Source: Polyangiaceae bacterium
Lineage (GTDB): Bacteria > Myxococcota_A > Polyangia > Polyangiales > Polyangiaceae
NCBI GenBank assembly: GCA_020849655.1
Contig: JADLFU010000037.1
Location: 1 to 64,000 of the forward strand
Direction: 5' to 3'
DNA: 64,000 bases
The notes below the pieces were generated by a model. It saw only the letters and a program-made list of their open reading frames with translations. It was not told the DNA's origin and searched no databases. Below, in pieces: positions 55,589 to 64,000 of this stretch. Every line of letters begins with the position of its first letter. The stretch's first letter is position 1. The position numbers and the translations under genes are program-made.

Positions 55589-57964
55589 CTACTTGCAGGC
55601 GCCGTGCTGGCACGTCGAGGGCGGCGGGCACGGGGCGGCGCAGGGCGCAGGGCTGCAGGCTCCGCCGATGCACGCGTGCGTCGGGGGGCAGTCCGTGTCG
55701 GTCGCGCAGCCGGGCGCGCAGCGCAGCTTGCCGTCGGCGGCGGGCGTGGAGCCGCAGGTGCCGCCCGGCGGGCAGGTGCCCTCGCCGTTGCAGGGCGTGC
55801 AGCGCACCTTCGCCTCCGGGCACTTCGCGGGATCGAACAGGCAGAGCGTCGCCGCGAGCGCCCGCGCGCACTCGTCGTCGCCCGCCCGGCAGGACTTCCA
55901 GTCGCAGCGGGCGCCGCCGCACAGCTGGTCGCACGCCTCGGTCGCCGGGTCGCAGACGCGCACGAGCTCCATCATCCCGTGGTCCTCGTGGTTCAGCTTG
56001 TGACAGTGAAACACGAACGATCCGGTGAACTCGCGGTACTCGGCGAGAGCGTCCAGGGTGCGGTCGAGGTTGACGAGGTAGGTATCGCGAAAGTGCGCGA
56101 AGGGAGGCTCGAACAGGCGCGATTTCACGTTCGGATCGCTGGATCCCGCCGGCGGCAGCGGGCACACGAGGAACGGATTGATGTGGATGTGAAACGGGTG
56201 CCCGTCGAAGCCGGACGTGATGCGCCAGTGATCGACGGCGCCCTTCGTGAGCACGCGATCGTACGGGTACCTGTCACGGTCGGTGTGCTCGAAGTTCTTC
56301 GCGTTCAGGTTGTGATCGGGGAACGCACACTGGTCGAGCCCCTCGGTGTTGTAGAAGAGCATCCACATCGCGACGAGCTGATCGATCTGCTCTGGCTTCC
56401 TCGGCCCCTGCACGTCCTTGCAGCGCGCGAGCGCGTCGACCTCGCCGTCGCCCAACGTGAGCCCGGGCGCGAGCGCCGCGATCGCCTCGAGATCGGGCAT
56501 CTGCGTCTCGGAGGGGGCGCCGGCGGCGGTGGTGACGTTGACGATCGCGAGCAGATCGCCGTTCGACGCGGTCTTCAAGATGTCATCGGGCGTGGGGGCG
56601 GTCGTCCGGCTGATGAGGCCGCCCGTCGCGCCGGTCGTGTCCTCCTGGAGGAAGCGCCCGGACATCACGCACAGCGTCTCCCCGTGCGACAGCTTGCTGC
56701 CGTCGAGCAGCGCCTCGACGCGGTAGCCGGGCGCCATGAACACGTACGGCGGCGCGAAGGGCCAGTCGACGCCGTCGGGCGGCCTCGGCATCGTGATGCC
56801 GTCGCGCGCGATCTGGGTGAGCGGCACCGGCCCCGCGGCGAGATCGAGGTTCGCGCAGTCGGAGTCCTTGCCCTTGAAGACCACCAGCTGGATCTCGTCG
56901 AGGAAGGACGCGTGCAGGAAGCGCCAGCGCTCGATCTGCCCGGGCGGCATCACGAGCCGCGGCCTGCGCACGCCGTTGACGAGGTTGGTCTGCTTCCTCG
57001 ACGTGTCGCCGAGCACGTAGAAGTCGTCGAAGGTGAGGTGGTCCTCGTCGCACGCCTGGCCCTCGGGGAGCGGCGCCACGTCGGCGGGGGGCGTCGTCAC
57101 GAGCCAGACGCGCTCCTTCGCGCGCTTCACGCCGGGCAGCTCGTCGACGGGCCCGCGCACGATCCACGCGCCGGCCGCGCCGCCCGCGATCTGGATCGCG
57201 GTGCTGCCGTGGATGTGCGGGTGGTACCAGTGCAGCCCCTCGTGGTGAGGGCCGTCCTCGTCGATGTCCCAGCGGTGCCGCGCGCCGCTTCCAGGCGCGA
57301 CGCGCGAGAGCACGTCGTCCGCGTGAAAGCAGGCCCGCGCCCCCACCGAGCGATCGCCGTCGCAGGATCGGCAGAGGAGGCCGTCGCGCTCCACGCAGCC
57401 GCCGCCTCGCGCGTAGTCGGGGCGCACGTGCGAGCCGTGCGCGTGGAGGTTCGTCGTGTTGAAGTCGAAGACGTGGCAGGTGGCGCCCGTGGCGTCGGTG
57501 CACTTGCACGCCGAGTCGTGCCCGTGACCGCCGGTGCAGCTCGCGCCGGTCGTCGCGTCGGTGCAGGTGCACGCGGTCTCGCTGAGGCCGCGCAGCGCGC
57601 TCTTCGTGAACCTGTTGCGGAGGTCGACGCGGACCTGGCGGCCCGACCCCGCCGCCGTCTCGATCGTCGGCCCCGGGTACACGCCGTTGTAGCCGCGCCC
57701 GCAGTGCCGCTGTCCCTCGAACGTGAACTCCGTCGGCTGAAGCGAGAGCTGGTACACGCCGTCCGCGTCGGGCTCGAGCGTCGCGGGGTCGTGGAAGGTC
57801 TCGGCGACGCAGCGGCCGTCCGCCAGCGACACGCAGCCGGGAGGAGCCGGCGTCGCCGCGCCCCCCGAGTCGCCGCCGCCGCAGGCCGCCGCGCCGACGA
57901 CGACGAGCGTACCCGCCAGCCGCCGCCCCCACCCCACCACGATGCCCCGTCGACAATGATCCAT
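55589..57964 (-). CDS. Multicopper oxidase lipoprotein with Cys/His-rich insert and Cys-rich tail
   Basis: A 791-aa secreted oxidase (lipobox VVGAAAC). Copper ligands of the family are visible: LHAHGSHV and HWYHPHIHGS (trinuclear site), HPFHIHINPF, and FHCHKLNHEDHGMMELV (type 1 and type 3 site). Unlike typical laccases it has a 30-residue Cys/His-rich insert near residue 125 (CTCTDATTGASC...CKCTDATGATC) and a C-terminal Cys-rich module of about 120 residues (CAAPCPPPSTCQHGAC at the end). Possible substrates are metals or phenols. Start could also be a GTG ten residues later. The gap to the LysR gene is 73 nt. Confidence 0.9.
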   Translation of the reverse strand: MDHCRRGIVVGWGRRLAGTLVVVGAAACGGGDSGGAATPAPPGCVSLADGRCVAETFHDPATLEPDADGVYQLSLQPTEFTFEGQRHCGRGYNGVYPGPTIETAAGSGRQVRVDLRNRFTKSALRGLSETACTCTDATTGASCTGGHGHDSACKCTDATGATCHVFDFNTTNLHAHGSHVRPDYARGGGCVERDGLLCRSCDGDRSVGARACFHADDVLSRVAPGSGARHRWDIDEDGPHHEGLHWYHPHIHGSTAIQIAGGAAGAWIVRGPVDELPGVKRAKERVWLVTTPPADVAPLPEGQACDEDHLTFDDFYVLGDTSRKQTNLVNGVRRPRLVMPPGQIERWRFLHASFLDEIQLVVFKGKDSDCANLDLAAGPVPLTQIARDGITMPRPPDGVDWPFAPPYVFMAPGYRVEALLDGSKLSHGETLCVMSGRFLQEDTTGATGGLISRTTAPTPDDILKTASNGDLLAIVNVTTAAGAPSETQMPDLEAIAALAPGLTLGDGEVDALARCKDVQGPRKPEQIDQLVAMWMLFYNTEGLDQCAFPDHNLNAKNFEHTDRDRYPYDRVLTKGAVDHWRITSGFDGHPFHIHINPFLVCPLPPAGSSDPNVKSRLFEPPFAHFRDTYLVNLDRTLDALAEYREFTGSFVFHCHKLNHEDHGMMELVRVCDPATEACDQLCGGARCDWKSCRAGDDECARALAATLCLFDPAKCPEAKVRCTPCNGEGTCPPGGTCGSTPAADGKLRCAPGCATDTDCPPTHACIGGACSPAPCAAPCPPPSTCQHGACK

Positions 57965-58037
57965 GTCAAGACTCGTACGCCGCCGGCGCCGATCGAGGTG
58001 TCCGGAGATGGGCCACGCGCTGGCGGAGATCGGAGCA

Positions 58038-58937
58038 TCAGCGCCGGGCGCCGCCGGCGAACACCAGCGCCCGCAGGTGCTCGAAATTCTCCAGGAAGAC
58101 GCGGATCCGGGGGAGCTGCGAGATCGCGCGCGGGACGCCCATCCACAGCGTGACGTCGCGGCCGATCTCGTCCTTCAGCACCTGGACGAGCGCGACCTGC
58201 GCTGGCCCCGGCGGGAGCTCACCGTCCGGTGCCCACGCGATCCCGAGGCCGAGGTGCGCGATCTCGTGGACGACGTGCGCGTTCATCGTCGCGATCGTCG
58301 CGGAGACAGGCACGACCGCGCCGCCCGCCGTCGTCACCCGCGGCTCCCGCTCGCCCGGCGCGAGCCACGCGAGCACGTCGTGCGACGCGAGATCTTCGAC
58401 CACGCGGGGCGCGCCGCGCGTGGCGAGGTAGCTCGGGTGCGCGAGGAGCCGCTGGCGCAGATCGAGCACCCGATGCTGCACCCACCGATCCCCCGGCGTC
58501 GGGGCGCCGAACCACAGCGCGACGTCGACGTCCGTGAGCCTTGAGGGATCGGGCGCGTCGCTGAACGTCGCGTGCACCCGCACGCCAGGCCACCCCGCCC
58601 GCAGCGCCCCGTAGAGCGCCGCGACCGCGCCGGGGTGCAGGGCGGTCGGCAGGTGCACCCGCACGTCACCCGCTGGCTGCCCGCCCTCGTCTCGCACGGA
58701 CGAGAGGAGCGCGCCGAAGTCGCGCTGCATCGCGCGCCCTCCGCGCGCGAGCCTCGCGCCCGCCTCCGTGAGCGCGACGCCGCGTGGGCCGCGCTCGATG
58801 AGCGGCGCGCCCGCCGCCACCTCGAGCGCGTCCACCTGCCGTCGCAGCGTGCTCCTCGACACGCCGAGGCGGGTCGCCGCCGAGAGGAACGAGCCCTCGT
58901 CGACCACGAGCAGGAACGCGCGCAGCTCAGCGAGCAC
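58038..58937 (-). CDS. LysR-family transcriptional regulator
   Basis: A 299-aa regulator. The N-terminal winged helix begins LRAFLLVVDEGSFLSAATRL with the recognition part GVSRSTLRRQVDALEVAAGA and LIERGPRGVALTEAGARL, then the effector-binding domain. The GTG at 58937 is chosen because it starts directly at the HTH; upstream in-frame sequence is Arg/Ala-rich and unlike the family. It precedes the multicopper oxidase gene on the same strand and may regulate it, though LysR genes more often control divergent neighbours. Confidence 0.88.
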   Translation of the reverse strand: MLAELRAFLLVVDEGSFLSAATRLGVSRSTLRRQVDALEVAAGAPLIERGPRGVALTEAGARLARGGRAMQRDFGALLSSVRDEGGQPAGDVRVHLPTALHPGAVAALYGALRAGWPGVRVHATFSDAPDPSRLTDVDVALWFGAPTPGDRWVQHRVLDLRQRLLAHPSYLATRGAPRVVEDLASHDVLAWLAPGEREPRVTTAGGAVVPVSATIATMNAHVVHEIAHLGLGIAWAPDGELPPGPAQVALVQVLKDEIGRDVTLWMGVPRAISQLPRIRVFLENFEHLRALVFAGGARR

Positions 58938-59062
58938 GGCCGCCCGCTGAGCTCGGCCCCGCGTGAGATCCGCGCGCGCCCATGCGCGCGAGGGTAGGTG
59001 CCCGAGCGCCCTCCGCGCAACGGCCGCGTCGAGCGCGCCGCGCCCGCTCGGAGGGTGGAGCG

Positions 59063-59671
59063 CTACCGCTGACCGCGGCTCGGCGCGGGGACGGGCAGCC
59101 TGCGCGCGTCCATCCACAGCCCGCCGACGTCGTACAGCGCGCGGCTCTCGGCCTGGAACACATGCACCACCACGTCGCCGTAGTCGACCAGGACCCAGCT
59201 CGCGTGGGGCATCCCCTCGACCGCGAGGGGCCGCAGCTTGTGCTGCTCCTTGAGCTCGGCCTCGATCCCCTGCACCAGGCTCGCGACGTGCCGGTCGGAC
59301 GTGCCGGTCATCAGCACGATGAAATCCGCGTAGTCGACGCGCCCCGAGACGTCGATGATCTCGAGGTCGACCGCCTTCTTGTCGAGCGCGGCCGCGGCGA
59401 CCCAGAGCGACGTGTCGCGGCCGCTCGGCTGCGCGGGCCCAGCGCCGCGGCGGGCGGTTCGTGTGCCGTCGGCCTTCGGCGCAGCGGGCCGCCTCGTCGC
59501 GGGGCTCTTCTTGGCGGGGGCGGCGCTCGCGGCGGGCGCGGGCCGCTTCGCAGCGGGCTTCTTCTCCGCGGGCTTCTTCGCGGCGGGCTTCTTCGTGGCG
59601 GAGGGCTTCGAGGGGGGCGCGGGCTTCTTCGTCAAGGCGGTCTCGCTAGCGTCGAGTCTGCCCTGCACCAT
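59063..59671 (-). CDS. rsfS: Ribosome silencing factor RsfS with histone-like N-terminal tail
   Basis: A 202-aa protein. The C-terminal 115 residues are the RsfS/Iojap domain that binds L14 and blocks subunit joining in starvation (LDKKAVDLEIIDVSGRVDYADF; IVLMTGTSDRHVASLVQGIE; WVLVDYGDVVVHVFQ). The N-terminal 80 residues are Lys/Ala/Pro repeats (SATKKPAAKKPAEKKPAAKR) resembling histone H1 tails, an extension not found in most RsfS. Its start overlaps proA by 26 nt. Downstream of proA and upstream of the LysR gene on the same strand. Confidence 0.9.
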   Translation of the reverse strand: MVQGRLDASETALTKKPAPPSKPSATKKPAAKKPAEKKPAAKRPAPAASAAPAKKSPATRRPAAPKADGTRTARRGAGPAQPSGRDTSLWVAAAALDKKAVDLEIIDVSGRVDYADFIVLMTGTSDRHVASLVQGIEAELKEQHKLRPLAVEGMPHASWVLVDYGDVVVHVFQAESRALYDVGGLWMDARRLPVPAPSRGQR

Positions 59672-60899
59672 ACACGACCCATTTCGTGGTCGTGAGGTGC
59701 GTCGCGCCCATCGGGCCGTACGCGTGCAGCTTCGACGTCGAGATGCCGATCTCGGCGCCGAGGCCGAGCTCGCCCCCGTCGTTGAACCTCGTCGACGCGT
59801 TGACGAGGACGCAGCTCGCGTCGACCTCGCGCAGCCAGCGCTCGGCGCGTGCGTAGTCCCGCGTGCAGATGGCCTCGGTGTGCCCGGAGCCGAAGCGCGC
59901 GACGTGCGCGAGCGCCTCGTCGAGCGATCCGACGACGCGCACCGCGAGGATCTTCTCGCCGAATTCGCGGCCGAAATCGGCCGGAGACGCGGGCACCACC
60001 GACGGCGCGATCGCCGCCGTGCGCTCGCATCCGCGCACCTCGACGCCCGCCGCGACGAGCGCCTCGACGGCGCGCGGCAAGAGCGTCGCGGCCTCCGCCT
60101 CGTGCACCAGCAGGCACTCGGTCGCGTTGCAGGTGGCGGGGCGCTGCGCCTTGCCGTTCACGATGAGCTCGCCGAGCATCGCGTGATCGCAGCCCTCGTC
60201 CGCGTAGAGGTGGCAGACGCCCTGGAAATGCTGGATGACGGGCACCCGCGCGTGCTCCGTGACGAACCGGATGAGCCCCTCGCCCCCGCGCGGGATCACG
60301 AGATCGACGACGCCCGAGAGCGACAGGAGCTCGATCGTCTGCGCTCGGTCGAGCGGCGGGAGGGCGACCACGAGATCGCGCGGCAGCCCCGCTCGATCGA
60401 GGGCGTCGCGGACGAGCTCGCCGAGCAGCGCGTTCGACTCGCGCGCGTCCGATCCGCCGCGCAGCAGCGCCGCGTTGCCGGACTTCAGGCAGAGCGCGGC
60501 CGCGTCGACGGTGACGTTAGGACGGGCCTCGTAGATCATCGCGACGACGCCGAGCGCGACGCGCACCCGACCCACCCTCAGGCCGTTCGGGCGCACCGTC
60601 ATCCCCAGCACCTCGCCGAGCGGATCCGGCTGCCGCGCGATCTCTCTCACCGCCTCGACCAGCGTCGCGAGCCGCCGCTCGTCGAGCGCGAGCCGATCGA
60701 TCACCGCGGCGGACAGGCCGGCGTCGCGTGCGCGGGCGACGTCACGCGCGCTCGCGGTGAGCACGTCCGTCGCGCGCCGCTCGAGCTCGTCGGCGATCGC
60801 GAGGACGCCGCGATCGCGCCGACCGTGATCGAGGGACGCGAGCGACCTCCACGCGTCGCGCGCGCGCGTCGCTATCGCCCGAAGATCGAGGCCGCTCAC
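59646..60899 (-). CDS. proA: Gamma-glutamyl phosphate reductase
   Basis: A 417-aa NADPH-dependent reductase for proline synthesis. VIYEARPNVTVDAAALCLKS-type signature appears as MIYEARPNVTVDAAALCLKS, with RGGSDARESNALL and the active-site Cys in AQRPATCNATECLLVHEAE. The C-terminal ISTSKLHAYGPMGATHLTTT is conserved. proB is not adjacent. GTG start overlaps the MYXO-CTERM gene stop (GTGA); the 3' end overlaps rsfS. Confidence 0.95.
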   Translation of the reverse strand: MSGLDLRAIATRARDAWRSLASLDHGRRDRGVLAIADELERRATDVLTASARDVARARDAGLSAAVIDRLALDERRLATLVEAVREIARQPDPLGEVLGMTVRPNGLRVGRVRVALGVVAMIYEARPNVTVDAAALCLKSGNAALLRGGSDARESNALLGELVRDALDRAGLPRDLVVALPPLDRAQTIELLSLSGVVDLVIPRGGEGLIRFVTEHARVPVIQHFQGVCHLYADEGCDHAMLGELIVNGKAQRPATCNATECLLVHEAEAATLLPRAVEALVAAGVEVRGCERTAAIAPSVVPASPADFGREFGEKILAVRVVGSLDEALAHVARFGSGHTEAICTRDYARAERWLREVDASCVLVNASTRFNDGGELGLGAEIGISTSKLHAYGPMGATHLTTTKWVVYGAGQTRR

Positions 60900-62521
60900 G
60901 CGGCGCCCCGCCGGCGACGCCGCGCCGCGAGCACGCCGAGCGCGGCGAGCCCGAGCCCGAGCGCGCCGTCCGCCCGGCCGACCACCTGGCACCCGCAGCC
61001 GGACGAGCCGCTCGTCGGGCTCTCCTCGGCGGGCGCGTCGACCGTCACGCCGCCGGCCTTCCCAGCGGCGCCGCCCGAAGCCCCGCCCGCGCCTGCCTTG
61101 CCGCCCGCGCCGCCTGCCTTGCCGCCTGCGCCGCCTGCCTTGCCGCCCGCGCCTGCCTTGCCTCCGAACGACGTGGACCCGGCGCCGCCCCCCTTGCCTC
61201 CCGCGCCGCCGGTGCCGGGTGTCGCGGCGCACTTGCCGGACTTGCAGCTCTGCCCCTCGGGGCACGTGACCCCCGCGCACCCGTCGACGCACGCGCCCGC
61301 CTTGCACACCTCGCCGGCGCCGCAGGTCTTCGTGTCGCAGCCCGCGTCCACGCACTTGCCGCTCGCCGCGCACGCCTTGCCCGAGGGGCAGTTGCCGCAC
61401 GCGCACTTGTCCTTGCAGACGCCGCCCTCGCAGACGCTGCTCGCGTCGCAGGTCACGCCCACGCAGGGATCGACGCAGACGTCGTTCTTGCACACGTCGC
61501 CCGTGGGGCACACGACGCCCATGCACGCGGTCTTGCACTCGCCGGCGCGGCACACCGAGCCCGCCGGGCACGACTTGTTCTGGCAGGCCGGATCGACGCA
61601 GAGGCCGCTCGGCGCGTCGCACGTGAGCCCCGCCGGGCACTGGAACTCGCCCGCTCCACACTTGCCGACGCAGCTGCCCTTGAAGCACACCTGGTTCGGA
61701 GGGCAGATGTCGCCCTCGTCGACCTTGCCGTTGCAGTCGTCGTCGATGCCGTTGCACGTCTCCTTGCCGGGCGCCGTCACCGGCAGGCACTGGAGCGCGC
61801 CGCCCTTGCACTGGCGGACGCCGGCCGCGCACAGGCCCATGCTGCCGGTGTCGCACGCGTCGCCGCCGCCGGCGCACGAGATGCCCTCGACGCGCGTCAG
61901 CAGGTCCTCGAAGTCGTTGTCGCCGCCGCCGTACAGGTCCTCCCAGCCGAAGTAGAAGGCCTTCGGGTACTTCACGCTGTCGAACAGGATCAGGTGGATG
62001 AAGCTGTTCGCCCCCATGTTGTCGTCGTTGTACTTGGCCTCCGAGTAGTAGAGGGACCCGAAGGTCGACTTGTCAGGCCCCGCGGGCCCGAACTTCACGC
62101 AGTTCGTGTCGGTCTTGCCCTCCGTCGACGCCATGAAGAACCCGATCTTGCCGCCCTTGTAGGCAGGGTCGCTCTTGATCGCGAGGGTCTTCGTGACGCC
62201 GACGCCGTCGTTGCACCCGAGGAACTCGTGGAGATCGCTCGGCGCGGGCTTCTGACCGGTCACGTTGTACCAGCCGAAGCTGTTCAGCTGCCCGCCGCCG
62301 CGCGCGATGACCTTGAAGGTGAGGTTGCACGTCGGGTCGAACGTCTCGGGCGTGACGGCCGCGGCGGTCGCCGGATCGATGGTGCCGTCGCCCTCGCTCG
62401 TCAGATAGCCCTTGAGGTTGCCGTTGGACGGGATGGCGCCGCCGCCGGGCTGCTGCAGCGCGAGCGCGGGCGCGGAGAGGAGGATGAGCGCGAGGGGGAC
62501 GGTGAAGATGCGGCGCTGCAC
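60896..62521 (-). CDS. Surface protein with DUF4114-like, MopE-type and MYXO-CTERM domains
   Basis: A 541-aa exported protein. Order: signal peptide (LALILLSAPALA); a DUF4114-like beta domain ending YGGGDNDFEDLLTRVEG; the MopE metal-binding motif CNGIDDDCNGKVDEG; about nine Cys-rich repeats of CxGxxCxxxxVC spacing; a Gly/Ala/Lys linker (GAGGKAGGAGGKAGG); and a MYXO-CTERM sorting tail (SSGCGCQVVGR, then hydrophobic ALGLGLAALGVLAA, then RRRRR). The tail is the myxobacterial signal for surface attachment. Ligand unknown. Confidence 0.9.
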   Translation of the reverse strand: MQRRIFTVPLALILLSAPALALQQPGGGAIPSNGNLKGYLTSEGDGTIDPATAAAVTPETFDPTCNLTFKVIARGGGQLNSFGWYNVTGQKPAPSDLHEFLGCNDGVGVTKTLAIKSDPAYKGGKIGFFMASTEGKTDTNCVKFGPAGPDKSTFGSLYYSEAKYNDDNMGANSFIHLILFDSVKYPKAFYFGWEDLYGGGDNDFEDLLTRVEGISCAGGGDACDTGSMGLCAAGVRQCKGGALQCLPVTAPGKETCNGIDDDCNGKVDEGDICPPNQVCFKGSCVGKCGAGEFQCPAGLTCDAPSGLCVDPACQNKSCPAGSVCRAGECKTACMGVVCPTGDVCKNDVCVDPCVGVTCDASSVCEGGVCKDKCACGNCPSGKACAASGKCVDAGCDTKTCGAGEVCKAGACVDGCAGVTCPEGQSCKSGKCAATPGTGGAGGKGGGAGSTSFGGKAGAGGKAGGAGGKAGGAGGKAGAGGASGGAAGKAGGVTVDAPAEESPTSGSSGCGCQVVGRADGALGLGLAALGVLAARRRRRGAA

Positions 62522-62548
62522 GGCCGAGATCTACCACGCGCGGCGCGC

Positions 62549-64000
62549 CTACCGCCCGTCGTCGACCACGCGCTCGACGAGGTCGCCCTCGCCAGGGGTC
62601 CACGGCTCGGGCGGAGGCGGCGGCAGCTCGTCGCCGCGCGGCACGATCGCGAACGCCAGCACCTCGACGTCCGACGGGCGCTCGAGCACGAGGTACGCCG
62701 GCGCGCCGGGGCGCACCGCGAACGAGGCGGGCAGGTCGGCGAAGACCTCGACGGGCGCGCCGGGGGGCAGCTCGAGCGAGACGTGGGCGCGCGCGTCGAT
62801 CTCGGGCGGCGGCCCGTCGTCGCGCGCCGACGGGCTCGAAGGCGACGCGCGCACGCGAGTCGCTGCGCGGGCTAGCGCGTGGCCGAGCACCAGTAGCCGC
62901 GCGCCCTTGCCGTACCCAGGCCCCGGGACGAGCACCATCGCGCGCCGGACCGCCTCCCCGCGGCCCAGCAGGCGCGGCTGATCCTTGCGATCCGGGCCGC
63001 CCACCGCGCCGAGGATCCCGGCGCGGCGCGCGAGCCCGAGCCCTCCGGGCAGCGGATCGGGCGTGCCCAGCCACCTCGCGAGCGGAGCCGCGAGCTCTTG
63101 CCCCGCGCCGAGCTCGACGAGCGCCGTCGCCTGCGCGACCCGCGCGGGCACGTAGCGCTCGACCTTCAGCCGCTCGAGCAGCGCCGGCCGCGCCACCGGC
63201 TCGCCGATCTCGCCGAGCGCGCGCGCCACGAACGGGCCGAGGCGCACGTCGGAGAGCAGCCTCGTCAGCGGCAGGGCCGCGCGCCGCGAGCGGAGGTGGG
63301 CGAGCGCCGCGACGAGCTCCTTCATGCGCGAGAAGCTGGGGTCTCGCTCCTCGACCCACGCGATGAGGGTCCCCTCCCCGCGCGCGTCGCCGTTCTCGGC
63401 GAGCGCGAGCGCCGCGAGCCGACGGAGGCGCGGATCGGGATCGTCGACGAGCTCGAGCGTCCTCGCGGCGCCCCCCCCGAGCCGGGTCAGCGCGAGGGCC
63501 GCGAGCTTCTTCACCTCGTCGTCCTCGTCGCGGGAGAGGCAGAGCCGCAGCTCCCGCTCCGTGCTCTTCACCCTGAGCTCGAACAGCACCTCGGCGGCCT
63601 TTCGCCGGAACCCCACGTCCGCGTCGTCGAGCAGCGCCGCGACGTCGGGCGCGGCGTCCGCGTCGCCGGCCATGCCTCGTCGGAGCGCCTCGGGCCACGC
63701 CTTGCCCTCGCGCCGCAGGCCGAGCGCCTCGTACTTGCCGTGCGACGCCGCGAGCGCGCGCTGCCGCTGCTTCATCGCGGCGAAGCGATCCGCGAACATC
63801 GGCGCGACGTCGCGGGTCTCGCCCGGATCCGTCGCGACGTCGAAGAGCTGGCACGCGGCCGCGCGGCGGGCGCAGACGAGGCGCAGGCTCCCCTCCGCGA
63901 GCAGCGTCGCGTCGTCCGTCTCGGCGAACGCGAGGCCGAGATCGCCCTCGGGCGCGCGCCCGGCGAGCAGCGGCCCGAGATCGCGCCCCCGCACGCGCGC
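62549..64000 (-). CDS. Sulfatase-like protein with HEAT-repeat C-terminus, truncated by window edge
   Basis: At least 483 aa; the frame is open at the right edge. The visible start reads like the last part of a sulfatase/alkaline-phosphatase-type enzyme (RGRDLGPLLAGRAPEGD; CQLFDVATDPGETRDVAPMF). It is followed by HEAT/PBS-lyase-type helical repeats (VAALLDDADVGFRRKAAEVL; LALTRLGGGAARTLELVDDP; LRRLAALALAENGDARGEGT) and a beta-rich C-terminal region. Sulfatase-HEAT fusions are known in myxobacteria and planctomycetes. Full start and catalytic Cys/Ser are outside the window. Confidence 0.75.
   Translation of the reverse strand, partial: ARVRGRDLGPLLAGRAPEGDLGLAFAETDDATLLAEGSLRLVCARRAAACQLFDVATDPGETRDVAPMFADRFAAMKQRQRALAASHGKYEALGLRREGKAWPEALRRGMAGDADAAPDVAALLDDADVGFRRKAAEVLFELRVKSTERELRLCLSRDEDDEVKKLAALALTRLGGGAARTLELVDDPDPRLRRLAALALAENGDARGEGTLIAWVEERDPSFSRMKELVAALAHLRSRRAALPLTRLLSDVRLGPFVARALGEIGEPVARPALLERLKVERYVPARVAQATALVELGAGQELAAPLARWLGTPDPLPGGLGLARRAGILGAVGGPDRKDQPRLLGRGEAVRRAMVLVPGPGYGKGARLLVLGHALARAATRVRASPSSPSARDDGPPPEIDARAHVSLELPPGAPVEVFADLPASFAVRPGAPAYLVLERPSDVEVLAFAIVPRGDELPPPPPEPWTPGEGDLVERVVDDGR

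Noticed and set aside
61050-61200. Gly/Ala/Lys repeats as mobile element or satellite
   Set aside because: They are coding linkers of the MYXO-CTERM protein; the similar stretch near 11220 is also coding.

Overview
The window is a dense, high-G+C bacterial chromosome segment that reads as Myxococcota, most likely the Polyangia (Sorangium-like) side of the phylum. The evidence is a MYXO-CTERM sorting tail, a MopE-type metal-binding motif, Gly/Ala/Lys-rich linkers in secreted lipoproteins, a pseudokinase-GYF-AgmX-like protein, two FHA-GGDEF proteins and many acyl-CoA dehydrogenases. Genes are packed with 4-nt start/stop overlaps (GTGA, ATGA, TTGA). I saw no tRNA, rRNA, CRISPR array, insertion sequence or prophage. 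No gap between genes exceeds about 150 bp.

Layout. 1-7.8 kb (+): smc (5' truncated), AmpG-like MFS permease, bifunctional Rel, thioredoxin-fold lipoprotein, FHA-GGDEF diguanylate cyclase. 7.8-13.3 kb: acyl-CoA synthetase (-), M23 peptidase (+), large FG-GAP lipoprotein (+). 13.3-18.6 kb (-): a run of DedA/VTT protein, outer-membrane beta-barrel, 13-haem cytochrome, 84-aa protein and haem-motif lipoprotein that looks like a trans-envelope electron conduit. 18.7-24.7 kb: glutaryl-CoA dehydrogenase and a second acyl-CoA dehydrogenase, a membrane protein, dacB, and an oligopeptide-type binding lipoprotein. 24.8-34.8 kb: an exopolysaccharide/O-antigen locus (tyrosine autokinase, wecE, GT39-like transferase, WbqC, GNAT, Wzy/ligase-TPR, second polytopic protein). 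34.8-36.1 kb (-): pth and rplY. 36.3-40.1 kb (+): membrane protein, alpha/beta-hydrolase lipoprotein, acyltransferase 3, small protein. 40.1-47.6 kb: typA, a GT2 transferase and an M74-like peptidase (-), pcnB, and an acyl-CoA dehydrogenase pair. 47.6-55.6 kb: pabB, unknown genes, a Cys-rich lipoprotein, the second FHA-GGDEF cyclase, the pseudokinase protein, an orphan YscJ/SctJ-like lipoprotein and an MlaF-like ATPase. 55.6-64 kb (-): multicopper oxidase, LysR regulator, rsfS, proA, MYXO-CTERM protein, and a sulfatase-HEAT protein cut by the window edge.

The most unusual signal concerns termination. I read every gene's frame for the codon TTA and found it in frame only five times in 64 kb. 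Each time it lies where the protein family should end: the thioredoxin-like lipoprotein, rplY, typA, pcnB and the second GGDEF gene. In the last four there is no TAA, TAG or TGA at the expected end, and the frame runs on for 91 to 397 codons, or straight into pth, across antisense genes or a terminator hairpin. All five are followed by C (TTAC). The only two TAA stops in the window are the exact complements of two of these TTA codons in convergent gene pairs, so one base triplet closes both genes. Either UUA acts as a stop codon in this organism (undescribed in bacteria as far as I know), or there is a systematic TAA-to-TTA artefact. Whole-genome counts would decide.
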